A stretch of DNA of 64,000 bases from Rhodocytophaga rosea (GCF_010119975.1 NZ_CP048222.1:7478501-7542500), one strand, 5' to 3'. Counted from the stretch's first letter, positions 9,436-19,127 are shown. Translations and numbers: made by a program. The notes: generated from the sequence alone by a model not told the origin.

Positions 9436-10272
9436 GTGATGATTGTTTTTGATTACAGATTGCCAAGTCCCGGCTTAAGAGAATACGTCAGGCAATTTCA
9501 GATTGTAGGCTTTGAGTTTAAGGAGTCGGAAACGGTTCCCTGGAAGCCCTACTGGCCAAGGCCTGAAACCTGCTTGTCTTTTTATCCAAGGAAAACGGAA
9601 ATTATAGAATCAGCGGATGGAAATAAAGAGGTACTCAGTTCCCGTGCCATCATCCGGGGGCAATACCATTCTATTACCAACCGGCAACCCAATAAGAATT
9701 TCGTGCTATTTCAGGTGGTTTTTCAGCCTGGGGCTTTGTTCCGCCTCACCGGTATTCCTGTTGATTTGTTTACGGATAAATATATAGATGCAGAATCGGT
9801 ATTTCAGCCCGAAATCGGCCGGGTAAACGAGCGTTTGAGCAGTACTGACAATCATATGGAAATGATTTGGATTGTAGAAACTTTTCTGTATGCACTAGTT
9901 AATCAAGTGAAATATGATGTAAAGCCAGTGGATAAGGTGAGCCATTACCTGCTACAAAACCCTAACAAACTCTCCTTTGACTGGCTGGCGGATGAAGCTT
10001 GTTTGAGCCGCAAACAGTTTTACCGCAAGTTTGTAGAACGGATGGGCGTAAGTCCAAAAGCATACACCCGTATTATCCGCTTTGATCAGGCCGTAAAAAT
10101 CAAAAATGCAAACCCGGAACTCGACTGGCTGAGTATAAGCTTACAAGCAGGCTATTATGATTATCAGCACATGGTAAAGGATTTTAAAGAATTTACCAGC
10201 CTTACTCCCACAGAGTTTTATTTAATGGACAGCCATGCCCCTGAACGGAAGTTTGGAAAGAAGGAGACCTGA
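9436..10272 (+). CDS. AraC-family transcriptional regulator
   Basis: The 278-residue protein has an N-terminal sensory domain of about 150 residues (YWPRPETCLSFYP, FQVVFQPGALFRLTGIP), of the kind often annotated as DUF6597 in Bacteroidota. The C-terminal double helix-turn-helix of about 100 residues includes FDWLADEACLSRKQFYRKF, SPKAYTRIIRFDQAV and LDWLSISLQAGYYDYQHMVKDFKEFTSLTP split over the second motif. A second ATG three bases later (9439) is an equally good start. It lies 22 bp after the cupin gene and likely regulates it or responds to a related ligand. A terminator follows at 10335. Confidence 0.9.
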   Translation: MMIVFDYRLPSPGLREYVRQFQIVGFEFKESETVPWKPYWPRPETCLSFYPRKTEIIESADGNKEVLSSRAIIRGQYHSITNRQPNKNFVLFQVVFQPGALFRLTGIPVDLFTDKYIDAESVFQPEIGRVNERLSSTDNHMEMIWIVETFLYALVNQVKYDVKPVDKVSHYLLQNPNKLSFDWLADEACLSRKQFYRKFVERMGVSPKAYTRIIRFDQAVKIKNANPELDWLSISLQAGYYDYQHMVKDFKEFTSLTPTEFYLMDSHAPERKFGKKET

Positions 10273-10334
10273 GTCCAGGATAAAATCCCTATCGCCAGAT
10301 ATATAGTGCAAAAAACATTCAAAATATACTCACA

Positions 10335-10362
10335 AAAGCTACGGAAACTACCCGTAGCTTTT
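10335..10362 (+). terminator. Rho-independent terminator after the AraC gene
   Basis: AAAAGCTACGG (10335-10345) pairs with CCGTAGCTTTT (10352-10362) and continues into a T-run. The stem core is the same as in the terminator at 8726. Confidence 0.85.
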
Positions 10363-10384
10363 TTACATTTATGCCCTCAACTCA

Positions 10385-11014
10385 ATGTTAATTCTTATGA
10401 TTAATAAATGGCTGGCGTATGCCCAGCGGATTCAATCCATTGCCCAGGCTGGCTTAACGTATGCCCAAAATGATTACGATGTAGAACGCTACCAGGAACT
10501 GCGGGATATGAGCGTATCCATGATGGCAGATCTTTCCGGCGCAGAAATAACTTTGATTCAAAACCTGTTTGCCAGCGAAACCGGTTATCAGACACCTAAA
10601 GTAGATATCCGGGGCGTAGTGTTCCAGGAAGGAAAAATTCTGATGGTGCACGAAAAAATAGACGGACACTGGTCCTTGCCCGGCGGCTGGGCAGATATCG
10701 GCTATTCTCCCGGTGAAGTGGTAGTAAAAGAGGTGCAGGAAGAAGCGGGGCTGATCGTAAAGCCTATTCGTTTGCTGGCTTTATTTGATAAAAAATGCCA
10801 TCCGCATCCACCTTCTCCATATTATACCTATAAGCTTTTTATTCTCTGCGAAGCAATCAGTGGCAGTATTCAGGCAGGTATGGAAACACATGGAGTTGGT
10901 TTTTTTGGCAGAGAGGAATTGCCTCCGCTTTCTGTGGAAAGAAATACGGCTTCACAGATTGCCACCATGTTTGAATTTCTGGATAATCCTCAAAAAACAG
11001 TCATGCTTGATTGA
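10385..11014 (+). CDS. Nudix hydrolase with N-terminal helical domain
   Basis: The 209-residue protein has a helical N-terminal domain (WLAYAQRIQSIAQAGLTYAQ, ERYQELRDMSVSMM) typical of the NUDIX_N hydrolases such as Bacillus YjhB. A Nudix domain follows from about residue 70. The Nudix helix is present as GGWADIGYSPGEVVVKEVQE then EAGL, with Lys in place of the usual Arg in the REUXEE core. Relatives hydrolyse nucleoside diphosphates linked to another group, often ADP-ribose; the substrate here is inferred only. The ATG at 10400 (MINKWLAYAQ) is an alternative start. The gene stands alone after the AraC terminator. Confidence 0.88.
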   Translation: MLILMINKWLAYAQRIQSIAQAGLTYAQNDYDVERYQELRDMSVSMMADLSGAEITLIQNLFASETGYQTPKVDIRGVVFQEGKILMVHEKIDGHWSLPGGWADIGYSPGEVVVKEVQEEAGLIVKPIRLLALFDKKCHPHPPSPYYTYKLFILCEAISGSIQAGMETHGVGFFGREELPPLSVERNTASQIATMFEFLDNPQKTVMLD

Positions 11015-11086
11015 AAATAAATATGGTTTAATGAGCAGAATGAAGTAATGCAATTACTATCTTTTGATAGAACCAAAAAGGTAGTC

Positions 11087-11109
11087 AAAAGGGTAAATTA
11101 TGCCCTTTT
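11087..11109 (+). terminator. Possible weak terminator after the Nudix gene
   Basis: AAAAGGG (11087-11093) pairs with CCCTTTT (11103-11109), 72 bp after the stop. The stem is only seven pairs with three G-C, so this is tentative. Confidence 0.4.
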
Positions 11110-11193
11110 CTGGTAAAATCACCCAGAATGCGCTTTTGTTAATTTCTGAAAATAATTATATTACAGAACACGAACCATCTAACAATTATTGCC

Positions 11194-12828
11194 TTGAATA
11201 GAAGAGACTTTTTGCAAGTTGCCGGCATGGGAACAGCCGCCATGTGGATACCACTTTCTGCGATGAGCCGGCCCATTTCTCCGGAGTTGCTGTTGCAGCC
11301 GATGGATATAGCCAAAAATAAACGATTAGCCGATGCTGCGCTGAATGCAGCCAAAAGTAAAGGCGCGACTTACGCCGATGTCCGCATCGGACGGTACCTG
11401 AACCAGTTTGTAATTACCAGGGAGGATAAGGTCCAAAATATAGTCAATACGGAATCCTACGGGGTAGGCATCCGGGTAATTGCCGATGGCTGCTGGGGAT
11501 TTGCCGCAGTGGTAGATGCCAATGATGAAAAAACAACGGCACAAGCGGCAGAGCAGGCAGTAGCCATTGCGAAGGCGAATGCCAGATTGCAGACCGAACC
11601 AGTGCAACTGGCACCGCAGAAAGGGGCAGGTGAGGTAAGCTGGAAATCACCGATCAAAAAAAATGCTTTCGAAATACCAATCAAGGAAAAAGCGGATTTG
11701 TTGCTTTCGGCTAATGCAGCAGCCATGAAAAATGGCGCTAATTATGTAAATTCCTTGTTGTTCCTGGTAAACGAACAAAAATATTTTGCTTCCACAGATG
11801 GTTCTTATATTGATCAGGATGTACATCGCATCTGGCCGGTATTTACGGTAACGGCGATTGACGAAGCCAGCGGAAAGTTTGAAACCCGCGATTCCCTCAG
11901 TGCTCCGATGGGTTTAGGCTACGAATACATGGCTACTAATCCCAAAGATAAAGTAAGCGGCATTACCACCAGGTATAACACTGGTTATGATATTCTGGAA
12001 GACATTACGGCTGCTGCCAAACAAGCCAAAGAAAAACTGAAAGCCAAATCAGTGGAAGCTGGAAAATACGACCTGGTACTTGATCCATCTCATCTCTGGC
12101 TTACCATTCACGAATCGGTTGGCCATCCGCTGGAGCTCGACCGGGTACTGGGCTACGAAGCCAATTTTGCCGGAACCAGTTTTGCCACCCTCGATAAATG
12201 GAAAACCAAATCGTTTAAATACGGCAGCAATCTGGTGAATTTATTTGCAGATAAGTTACAGCCAGGTTCGCTGGGTGCAGTTGCTTACGATGACGAAGGG
12301 GTAAAAACCAAACGCTGGGATCTGGTGAAAGAAGGCGTGCTGGTAAACTATCAGGCCATCCGCGATCAGGCACATATTATCGGTGAAAAAGAATCGCATG
12401 GCTGCTGCTATGCCGACAGCTGGAGTTCTGTGCAGTTTCAGCGGATGCCTAATGTTTCGCTAGCCGCCGGAAAAACACCGCTGAGTGTAGATGATATGAT
12501 CAAGGATGTAAAAAAAGGTATTTATATTATTGGAGATGGTTCGTTCTCAATCGACCAGCAACGGTATAATTTCCAGTTTGGTGGGCAGTTGTTTTATGAG
12601 ATTAAGGACGGAAAAATTGCTGGCATGCTCAAAGATGTGGCCTATCAGTCCAATACGCAGGAATTCTGGAATTCGTGTGCCAAGATCTGTGACGAAAGGG
12701 ATTACCGCCTGGGTGGTTCGTTCTTCGATGGTAAAGGACAGCCGCCGCAATCGAGTGCGGTTTCTCATGGCAGTGCCACAGCCCGTTTCAACGGGGTAAA
12801 TGTGATCAATACTGCCCGGAAGATTTAG
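11194..12828 (+). CDS. TldD/PmbA-family metallopeptidase, TldD-like, Tat signal, TTG start
   Basis: The 544-residue protein begins at a TTG codon (11194). This start is chosen because it places a twin-arginine motif at once (MNRRDFLQVAGMGTAAMW) and no ATG precedes it in frame. The metal-binding HExxxH motif of TldD proteases is present as HESVGH at residues 306-311, followed by PLELDR. TldD pairs with TldE/PmbA to form a metalloprotease that processes peptides or unfolded polypeptides; the partner-type gene follows at 12976. Most TldD proteins are cytoplasmic, so the RR leader suggests an exported branch, common in Bacteroidota. The two genes are 147 bp apart and read in the same direction. 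Confidence 0.9.
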   Translation: MNRRDFLQVAGMGTAAMWIPLSAMSRPISPELLLQPMDIAKNKRLADAALNAAKSKGATYADVRIGRYLNQFVITREDKVQNIVNTESYGVGIRVIADGCWGFAAVVDANDEKTTAQAAEQAVAIAKANARLQTEPVQLAPQKGAGEVSWKSPIKKNAFEIPIKEKADLLLSANAAAMKNGANYVNSLLFLVNEQKYFASTDGSYIDQDVHRIWPVFTVTAIDEASGKFETRDSLSAPMGLGYEYMATNPKDKVSGITTRYNTGYDILEDITAAAKQAKEKLKAKSVEAGKYDLVLDPSHLWLTIHESVGHPLELDRVLGYEANFAGTSFATLDKWKTKSFKYGSNLVNLFADKLQPGSLGAVAYDDEGVKTKRWDLVKEGVLVNYQAIRDQAHIIGEKESHGCCYADSWSSVQFQRMPNVSLAAGKTPLSVDDMIKDVKKGIYIIGDGSFSIDQQRYNFQFGGQLFYEIKDGKIAGMLKDVAYQSNTQEFWNSCAKICDERDYRLGGSFFDGKGQPPQSSAVSHGSATARFNGVNVINTARKI

Positions 12829-12975
12829 CCTTTGACTCACAGATACACAGTCATTGGATTTACTTCCCTGATCTGTAATCTGTCTTTTGCCCAATATTCC
12901 TCCTTATTATTTTCGAAATGAAAATAATTTTTCTTGCATAACGAATAACCCACAACCATCAACGAAAAACAATGT

Positions 12976-14313
12976 ATGTCAGTCATATTATCTAAAGAAG
13001 AAGCACAGACCCTGCTGAAAAAAATACTAAGTTATTCCAAAGCAGAAACATGCGAAGTAAATATATTAGGTGAAGAACGGGGAAATATCCGGTATGCCCG
13101 CAATACGGTTTCTACCAGCGGTTCGCTCATCAATAAAAACATCTCTGTTCAATCTTCGTTTGGGAAAAAGGTAGGTATTGCTACCATCGACGAGTTCGAT
13201 GATGCCTCTATCGAAAAAGTAGTGCGCCGTTCGGAAGAACTTGCCCAACTGGCTCCTGAAAATCCTGAATTTGTGCTGCCCTTAGGACCGCAACAATACC
13301 TCGAATCAAATGGATATGCTGAGGCAACAGCCAATGTTGTACCTGCTTCCAGAGCGGAAGCCGTGGGTAAAAGCCTTGAACTCACCAGGGCTCAAAACCT
13401 GACCGGGGCAGGTTTTCTGGAAAACCGTAAAGGGTATACAGCTATGATGAATTCTAAAGGCTTGTTTGCCTACTATCCCAGCACGAGTGTAGAGTTCTCA
13501 CTTACGGTTCGTACCCAGGAAGGCACAGGCTCAGGTTACGTTTCGCGGGGATATAATGATTTTAGCAAGCTGGATACAGCGGCTGCTTCCAATATTGCTA
13601 TTGGCAAGGCCAAAAATTCCGTAAATGCCAAAGCCATTGAACCGGGAAAGTATACGGTTATTCTTGAGCCGGCTGCTGGTGCTGTATTACTCGAAAATCT
13701 GTTTTTTGGACTGGATGCCAGAAGTGCTGATGAAGGACGCAGTTTTTTAAGTAAACCCGGCGGAAAAACCAAATTAGGTGAAAAGCTGGTAGATGAACGG
13801 ATAAATATCTACTCCGACCCACAATATGCCGAATTACCTACAGCTCCCTGGGCTGGTGATGGCAGAAAACTGGAAAAAACCAGCTGGATTGAAAAAGGAG
13901 TAGTAAAGAACTTAACTTATTCCAGATACTGGGCGGAGAAAAAGGGAGTTACAGCAACACCACCGCCCAATGGTATTATTATGGAAGGGGGCACTGCCAG
14001 CCTGGATGAACTGATTAAAAGTACTCCTAAAGGCATATTAGTCACCAGGTTGTGGTACATCCGTTCAGTAGACCCCCAGACTTTGTTGCTGACCGGCCTA
14101 ACCAGAGACGGGACGTTTTACATTGAAAATGGAAAAATTGCGTATCCGGTAAAGAATTTCCGCTTCAATGAAAGTCCGGTGATCATGCTCAATAACCTGG
14201 AAGCCCTGGGCAAATCAGAACGGACAGTGAGTGGAGAATCTTTCCAGAACTATATGATCCCACCCATGAAAATCCGTGACTTTACCTTTACCAGCTTATC
14301 CGATGCTGTGTAA
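12976..14313 (+). CDS. TldD/PmbA-family protein, PmbA (TldE)-like
   Basis: The 445-residue protein matches the PmbA/TldE half of the TldD/TldE protease. It has the N-terminal domain with the KAETCEVNILGEERGNIRYA pattern and the C-terminal domain with EPAAGAVLLENLFFGLDARS in place of the HExxxH helix, so it lacks the metal-binding histidines and should act as the partner of the TldD-like protein encoded just upstream. No signal peptide is visible, although its partner has an RR leader; how the two would meet is an open point. A hairpin follows at 14394-14430. Confidence 0.9.
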   Translation: MSVILSKEEAQTLLKKILSYSKAETCEVNILGEERGNIRYARNTVSTSGSLINKNISVQSSFGKKVGIATIDEFDDASIEKVVRRSEELAQLAPENPEFVLPLGPQQYLESNGYAEATANVVPASRAEAVGKSLELTRAQNLTGAGFLENRKGYTAMMNSKGLFAYYPSTSVEFSLTVRTQEGTGSGYVSRGYNDFSKLDTAAASNIAIGKAKNSVNAKAIEPGKYTVILEPAAGAVLLENLFFGLDARSADEGRSFLSKPGGKTKLGEKLVDERINIYSDPQYAELPTAPWAGDGRKLEKTSWIEKGVVKNLTYSRYWAEKKGVTATPPPNGIIMEGGTASLDELIKSTPKGILVTRLWYIRSVDPQTLLLTGLTRDGTFYIENGKIAYPVKNFRFNESPVIMLNNLEALGKSERTVSGESFQNYMIPPMKIRDFTFTSLSDAV

Positions 14314-14393
14314 TGTATGCTGTTTGAGTTGTATGTTTAGAAAGTATTCTAATACATAGACTATTATACAAGTTTTATTTAAGTTATGGTTGA

Positions 14394-14430
14394 ATAACCC
14401 ACAAGTATTTGAAAAAATCTTGTGGGTTAT
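14394..14430 (+). terminator. Hairpin terminator after the TldD/PmbA pair
   Basis: ATAACCCACAAG (14394-14405) pairs perfectly with CTTGTGGGTTAT (14419-14430), a 12-bp stem with a 13-base loop, followed by TTATG. The T-run is short, but position and stem support termination after 14313. Confidence 0.6.
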
Positions 14431-14507
14431 TTATGTGTACTGCCCTCTTAAGACAAAGAGATTAGGTGGTAGTTTATTCTTAAGTTAAAGTTATTTCTAA
14501 TCCTACG

Positions 14508-14873
14508 ATGGAAACAAATAACAAAACTCTGCCAGAAAATTATAATCAGATAAAACAAGATATGGTTCTGCATTTATTAAATACAGAAAGAAGTATAGAA
14601 GAAGGAGAATCAAATTCAATTTTCGGCTGGCTTAAATCATTTATGTACCACTTATCAAGTAATGGATGGACTAGATTTCATATTTATACCCTTATTTTAG
14701 ATACAATAGAAAACACTTCAAAACTCGATGAAGATATAATTACTGATCTAATTGAATATGAAACAGCTTTAACAGGATTTTGTGCCCCTGAATGTACTAT
14801 TCGATTGGCAAATGATCCTGATGATATTAATGATCTGAATAATTATGTTGGAAGCGGTATATGGAAAGAATAA
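14508..14873 (+). CDS. Hypothetical protein, GFCAP family copy 1 (121 aa)
   Basis: I do not recognise this family, but a diverged paralogue lies on the other strand at 26357-26725. Shared landmarks are LPENYNQIK/LPEDFQEIK near residue 8, GW-R-H-Y in the middle (GWTRFHIY against GWRRVHVY), GFCAP near residue 91, and a closing DPDDINDLNNYV/DPQDLNELTSYV followed by a Trp. It is acidic, soluble and mainly helical by eye, with no signal peptide. The gene is AT-rich compared with its neighbours, and both copies sit alone in AT-rich gaps. Conservation between the two copies is the strongest evidence that both are real genes. Confidence 0.75.
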   Translation: METNNKTLPENYNQIKQDMVLHLLNTERSIEEGESNSIFGWLKSFMYHLSSNGWTRFHIYTLILDTIENTSKLDEDIITDLIEYETALTGFCAPECTIRLANDPDDINDLNNYVGSGIWKE

Positions 14874-14963
14874 TCTTGTTAATTAAGACCGATAAATAAA
14901 TATTGAAATTGATTCTGAATTATAATCCGTTTTATCAATTGAGTAGTTATTGAATTTATACAG

Positions 14964-15917
14964 ATGAAAAATAGTATAGAAAAGAGCTTGTTTTCGAGCG
15001 ATAATCTTAGAAAAATATCTATAAGGTCAATGTACTTTGTAACGTGTATTACATTCCTTATAAGCTGTACCTCTCCTCAGCAGCAAAGCCAGGTCAAATC
15101 TGCTTCCATTTATTCCCGTGATAATCTGGTAGCCTGGTGTATTGTACCATTCGATGTGAAAGAAAGAGGACCTGTAGAACGGGCTCAGATGCTGAATAAC
15201 CTGGGCATCACTAAGCTAGCCTACGACTGGCGTGAGAAACATATTTCTACCTTTGATCAGGAGCTGGAAGCATTAAAAAAACACCGGATCAAACTGCAAT
15301 CTTTCTGGCTATATTCCGGGCCAAACCCCGAAAATGATCCCAATCTGAAAATTATAGTAGATCTGCTGAAACGCCATCAGGTAAAAACTGAAATATGGTG
15401 TTTGATAGGAGGTATCAAGGGACTTGATACAATGAGCCAGGAAGAAAAAGTGAAGGCGCATGCCAAACCTATCCAATACATTGCCCAACAAGCGGCTGAA
15501 ATTGGTTGTAGGGTAGGTTTATATAATCATGGTGGATGGTACGGCGAACCTGAAAACCAACTGGGCATTATTGAGTACCTAAAAATGCCAAACATCGGAA
15601 TTGTCTATAATTTTCACCATGCCGAGGAACATATTGACCGTTTTCCGGAGTTTTTTCCTAAAATACTTCCACACCTTATGGCCCTTAACCTTTCTGGCCT
15701 CAGAAAAGGGAGTCCGGTGAGAGTAGTTCCGATTGGGGAAGGAGACGGTGAGCAAAAAATGATGCAGGTTGTAAAAGAAAACAATTACCAGGGACCAATC
15801 GGTATTATCAATGAAGATACTGCTCCAGATGCAGAAATTGGTCTGAGGATGAATATCGAAGGATTAAAAAAAGTATTGGTTCAAATGGGTGATACGGTTG
15901 CGATAAAATCTTATTGA
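14964..15917 (+). CDS. Sugar phosphate isomerase/epimerase-like lipoprotein
   Basis: The 317-residue protein has a lipoprotein signal ending in a FLISC lipobox near residue 36. An ATG at 15030 (MYFVTCITFLISC) is a plausible shorter start that would give a more standard leader. The mature part resembles the xylose-isomerase-like TIM barrel of sugar phosphate isomerases/epimerases, with LAYDWREKH, GCRVGLYNHGGWYGEP, NIGIVYNFHHAEEH and GPIGIINED strands. Members isomerise or cleave sugars and inositols. A membrane-anchored copy outside the cytoplasm would act on polymer-derived sugars, but the substrate is unknown. It is single and convergent with the M16 protease gene. Confidence 0.8.
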   Translation: MKNSIEKSLFSSDNLRKISIRSMYFVTCITFLISCTSPQQQSQVKSASIYSRDNLVAWCIVPFDVKERGPVERAQMLNNLGITKLAYDWREKHISTFDQELEALKKHRIKLQSFWLYSGPNPENDPNLKIIVDLLKRHQVKTEIWCLIGGIKGLDTMSQEEKVKAHAKPIQYIAQQAAEIGCRVGLYNHGGWYGEPENQLGIIEYLKMPNIGIVYNFHHAEEHIDRFPEFFPKILPHLMALNLSGLRKGSPVRVVPIGEGDGEQKMMQVVKENNYQGPIGIINEDTAPDAEIGLRMNIEGLKKVLVQMGDTVAIKSY

Positions 15918-16089
15918 TCCCAGCATTAAGCACTATAATTAAGTAAATATCGTGGTTATTAGTTATAACCTTAACAAATCAGCATGATATTTATATATTG
16001 ATTCGTTTGTTAAAGTATTAGTTGAGTTATGTATTATATAAAGTATTTATATTCAAAGATTTATAATTAAACAACCAACTCCTTTAAAT

Positions 16090-16129
16090 AACAAAACCGG
16101 ATAGGAAGTAATCCCTATCCGGTTTTGTT
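16090..16129. terminator. Bidirectional terminator between convergent genes
   Basis: A 16-bp perfect stem, AACAAAACCGGATAGG (16090-16105) with CCTATCCGGTTTTGTT (16114-16129), lies between the isomerase-like gene (+) and the M16 protease gene (-, stop at 16140). It works on paper for either strand. Confidence 0.85.
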
Positions 16130-16139
16130 CATGACCATA

Positions 16140-18938
16140 TTAATTCTTATTAGCAGCTCCTTGTGGCTTTCCTTCTTTATCAATACTGCCTGCCATTACT
16201 ACAACCATTTTAGAGGGGTCAATGTATTTTTTCATAGCTGCATTTACTTCTGCTAACGTAAGGGCTTCAATCCGGGCAGGAAATTCATCGAGATAACTGA
16301 TAGGTAATCCGGCTTGTATGGTATTAAGTATCTCATTAGCAATTCCGCCAGTTGTAGATAATTCCACCTTAAATGAACCCACAATATTCATTTTTTTGTC
16401 TTGCAGGTCTTTTTCTGATATTCCTTCTTTTATCCACCGGTTAAATTCACGCATGGTAGAAGCATACCCTTTGTCAAGTAATTCTGGAGCAAATTGCCCT
16501 GTTACTCCAAAGTATCCATCTGAAAATACATCGCCGGTATGATAAGAATATATCCCATAGGTTAAACCTTCGTCATCACGGATGATTGACATAAGACGGC
16601 CGGTAAATCCACCGCCACCTAATACCTGGTTTCCAACAAAAAGCGGCAAATAGTCTTTATCAGTTTGTTTAAGACCAGTAGCCATTCCAATCGCCAGGGT
16701 AGCACTGGCTTTTTCTTTCATTTCTACCACTACCTTTTTTTCAGCTGGCGCATGTGTGGCTTTTGCAATCGCAGGATAAGTAATTCCTCCACTGAAACCC
16801 TGTAGTGCATTTGAAACTAATTTTTGAAATACAGGCACCTCTACATCACCAACGGCTACAATAATCATAGAAGCCGGTCCGTAGTATTTTTTATGGAAAG
16901 CTCTAATATCACTACCTGTGATCTTGTCAATATCCTTTAAGGATTGTTCTACTGACACCGGATAATTGGGATGGGTTTTAGGATATAACTGCGCCAGTAA
17001 GGCCTGGTTTGCCATAAAATTTGTTTTCTCGGTATTCTGCTGAATACTGGCCTTCAGTTGTTTTTTTAACTTATCAATTTCTTCGTCTTTGAAAGCAGGA
17101 AATTTTAATTGTTCCTCAATCAGGCCTATAACTATAGGAAGGTCTTTTTTCAGACATTTGGCATTAAAATTCAGGGTGTGCCTGGTGATATTAAAACTGA
17201 TACTCGCTCCTATATTTTCCAGCTGTTCTGCAATATCAAATTTGCTTTTTTTGATGGTGCCTTTATCCAGCATGCTCCCGACAAAATGCGCCAGTTTTGA
17301 ATTGTCAGCCGGACTAGTAGTTTCGCCAGCATATATACTTCCGGTAAGGGTAACCACATCCTTTACATCTGTTTTCATGGCATATACTTTGGCCCCATTT
17401 ATTTGTTTAAACTGCACCTGCGAAGCAAAAGTATTGCCTGGTAATACCTTACTATTCTTCTGACCGGGAACTTGCTGATCATGCTTATCTGCTGATTCCA
17501 AATAAGTTAACGCAGGGTTGCGATAATATAAGGGAGTTTGGACGGATTCACGGTTCTTTGCCGGTGAATTTATAATGGCAGTACTGCCTTCTTCAGCTTT
17601 AGGGATAAAATAACCAACCGTACTTTTATCTGTAAGCAGGTATTTTCTGGCAGCTGCCTGTACTTGTATTGGCTGAACTTTCTGAATGTTATCATTAAAA
17701 TTTACATAAAATGTCCAGTCGCCCATAGCTATGGCTTCATTGATCTGAGAGGCCAGAGAGTAAGACCCATCACTTTGATACGCTTTCTGCGTAATGATTT
17801 TGTTTATAGCCCGGCTTACTTCCTGTGCAGTTACTCCGGAAGCCTTTATCTTTTCGAATTCATCCAGAATTATTTTCTCTACATCTTCTTGTTTAATGCC
17901 AGGTGTCAGATATACATAGGGGATGAATAATCCTTCATCTTTAAATATATCATATGAAGGATTAATTGTGGTTGCTAAACCTTTATCGACTAGTGCCTTA
18001 TAGAGTCTGCTGGTTTTATCTTCTGCCAGAATGCTCACAAGAACTTTCATTGGATAGGTATCCTGTTCTAATCCCTTAGGGGTTTTATATGCTATACCTA
18101 CCATTCCCAATTGACCTGCCCGTTTTACAATCATCCGGCGCTGTCCCTGTTGCTCAGGTTCCTGGGTATATACCTGCGGGATAGGTTTAGGAGAAGCGGC
18201 GATAGCACCAAAGTGTTTTTTAATGTATTCCAATGCCTGACTCTCTGAAAAGTCGCCGATTAAAGTAATGGTGGCATTATTAGGCCAGTAATAAGTATCA
18301 TAAAAAGCTTTTAGTTTTTCAATAGGCACCTTTTCAATATCGCTGCGCCAGCCGATGGTTGAGTGGTGGTATGGGTGTGCCTGATAGGCAGTTGCCCATA
18401 TTTGTTTATCAAGCGCATACAGCGGATCATTTTCTCCCTGTTCAAATTCATTACGTACCACTGTCATCTCAGCTTGCCGGTCTTCCTCATTGATAAATGC
18501 ATTTCTCATGCGGTCAGCTTCAATTTTTATAGCCAGTTCCAGGTGGGTGTTGGGTAAGCTTTCAAAATAATTGGTTCTGTCCAGCCAGGTGGTGGCATTG
18601 ACCATAGCACCAGCTTTGCCAAATTCGATATCAATGGAAGTGCCGTCTTTTTTGTTAAAAGTAGGGGAGCCTTTGAACATCAGGTGTTCAAGCAGGTGGG
18701 TTGAACCTGTGTTTCCTGTTACTTCGTCCCGGGAACCTACCTTGTAGGTAACCATAAAAGTGAGAACCGGAGCAGTGTGGTCTTCTTTGAGCAGTATTAC
18801 CAAACCATTACTTTCCAGCTTAAACTCTTTGATTCCACCCAGTTCTTTCACCTGGGTATAACCGGCCGGAAGTTTTTGCCCTGAAAGAGAATACACCAGG
18901 CATAAAAATAGTAGAAAAAAGAGGGTATATTTTTTCAT
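16140..18938 (-). CDS. M16 family zinc metallopeptidase (insulinase-like), secreted
   Basis: The 932-residue protein has an N-terminal signal peptide (KKYTLFFLLFLCLVYSLSG) and the inverted zinc motif of M16 peptidases, HLLEH, near residue 85, with the downstream acidic ligand region RNEFEQGENDP. It holds two M16 repeats: the first about residues 40-480 is catalytic, and the second, about 500-920, has no HxxEH and matches the inactive C-terminal half (YGPASMIIVAVGDVE, LTYGIYSYH). This is the standard clamp of a one-chain M16 enzyme that degrades peptides in the periplasm. The gene is single, with a bidirectional terminator at 16090 after its stop. Confidence 0.93.
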   Translation of the reverse strand: MKKYTLFFLLFLCLVYSLSGQKLPAGYTQVKELGGIKEFKLESNGLVILLKEDHTAPVLTFMVTYKVGSRDEVTGNTGSTHLLEHLMFKGSPTFNKKDGTSIDIEFGKAGAMVNATTWLDRTNYFESLPNTHLELAIKIEADRMRNAFINEEDRQAEMTVVRNEFEQGENDPLYALDKQIWATAYQAHPYHHSTIGWRSDIEKVPIEKLKAFYDTYYWPNNATITLIGDFSESQALEYIKKHFGAIAASPKPIPQVYTQEPEQQGQRRMIVKRAGQLGMVGIAYKTPKGLEQDTYPMKVLVSILAEDKTSRLYKALVDKGLATTINPSYDIFKDEGLFIPYVYLTPGIKQEDVEKIILDEFEKIKASGVTAQEVSRAINKIITQKAYQSDGSYSLASQINEAIAMGDWTFYVNFNDNIQKVQPIQVQAAARKYLLTDKSTVGYFIPKAEEGSTAIINSPAKNRESVQTPLYYRNPALTYLESADKHDQQVPGQKNSKVLPGNTFASQVQFKQINGAKVYAMKTDVKDVVTLTGSIYAGETTSPADNSKLAHFVGSMLDKGTIKKSKFDIAEQLENIGASISFNITRHTLNFNAKCLKKDLPIVIGLIEEQLKFPAFKDEEIDKLKKQLKASIQQNTEKTNFMANQALLAQLYPKTHPNYPVSVEQSLKDIDKITGSDIRAFHKKYYGPASMIIVAVGDVEVPVFQKLVSNALQGFSGGITYPAIAKATHAPAEKKVVVEMKEKASATLAIGMATGLKQTDKDYLPLFVGNQVLGGGGFTGRLMSIIRDDEGLTYGIYSYHTGDVFSDGYFGVTGQFAPELLDKGYASTMREFNRWIKEGISEKDLQDKKMNIVGSFKVELSTTGGIANEILNTIQAGLPISYLDEFPARIEALTLAEVNAAMKKYIDPSKMVVVMAGSIDKEGKPQGAANKN

Positions 18939-19075
18939 GGGTTGGTTCTAGTTGTTCAACTAAAATTAATAAAATATCAGCCAGTTACAAGCTAAAAAAA
19001 CGATAATCAGCGGGTGATTTTCACCTGGAGCAAAGCTTATATTTAGAGAAGTAATTTCGTTCTACAGAATAAGAA

Positions 19076-19108
19076 TGACAAAAGCCTGCAATTCGCAGGC
19101 TTTTGTCA
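19076..19108 (-). terminator. Terminator after the T9SS cargo gene
   Basis: TGACAAAAGCCTGC (19076-19089) pairs with GCAGGCTTTTGTCA (19095-19108), 14 bp with a 5-base loop, 20 bp beyond the stop at 19128 of the minus-strand gene. Confidence 0.85.
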
Positions 19109-19127
19109 GTATAAGCATAAAGGTTTG

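Noticed and set aside
10385-11014. Nudix box with Tyr and Lys at usual Glu and Arg positions, taken first as a lost active site
   Set aside because: Relatives with the NUDIX_N domain vary at these positions as well, and the key EE pair is present.
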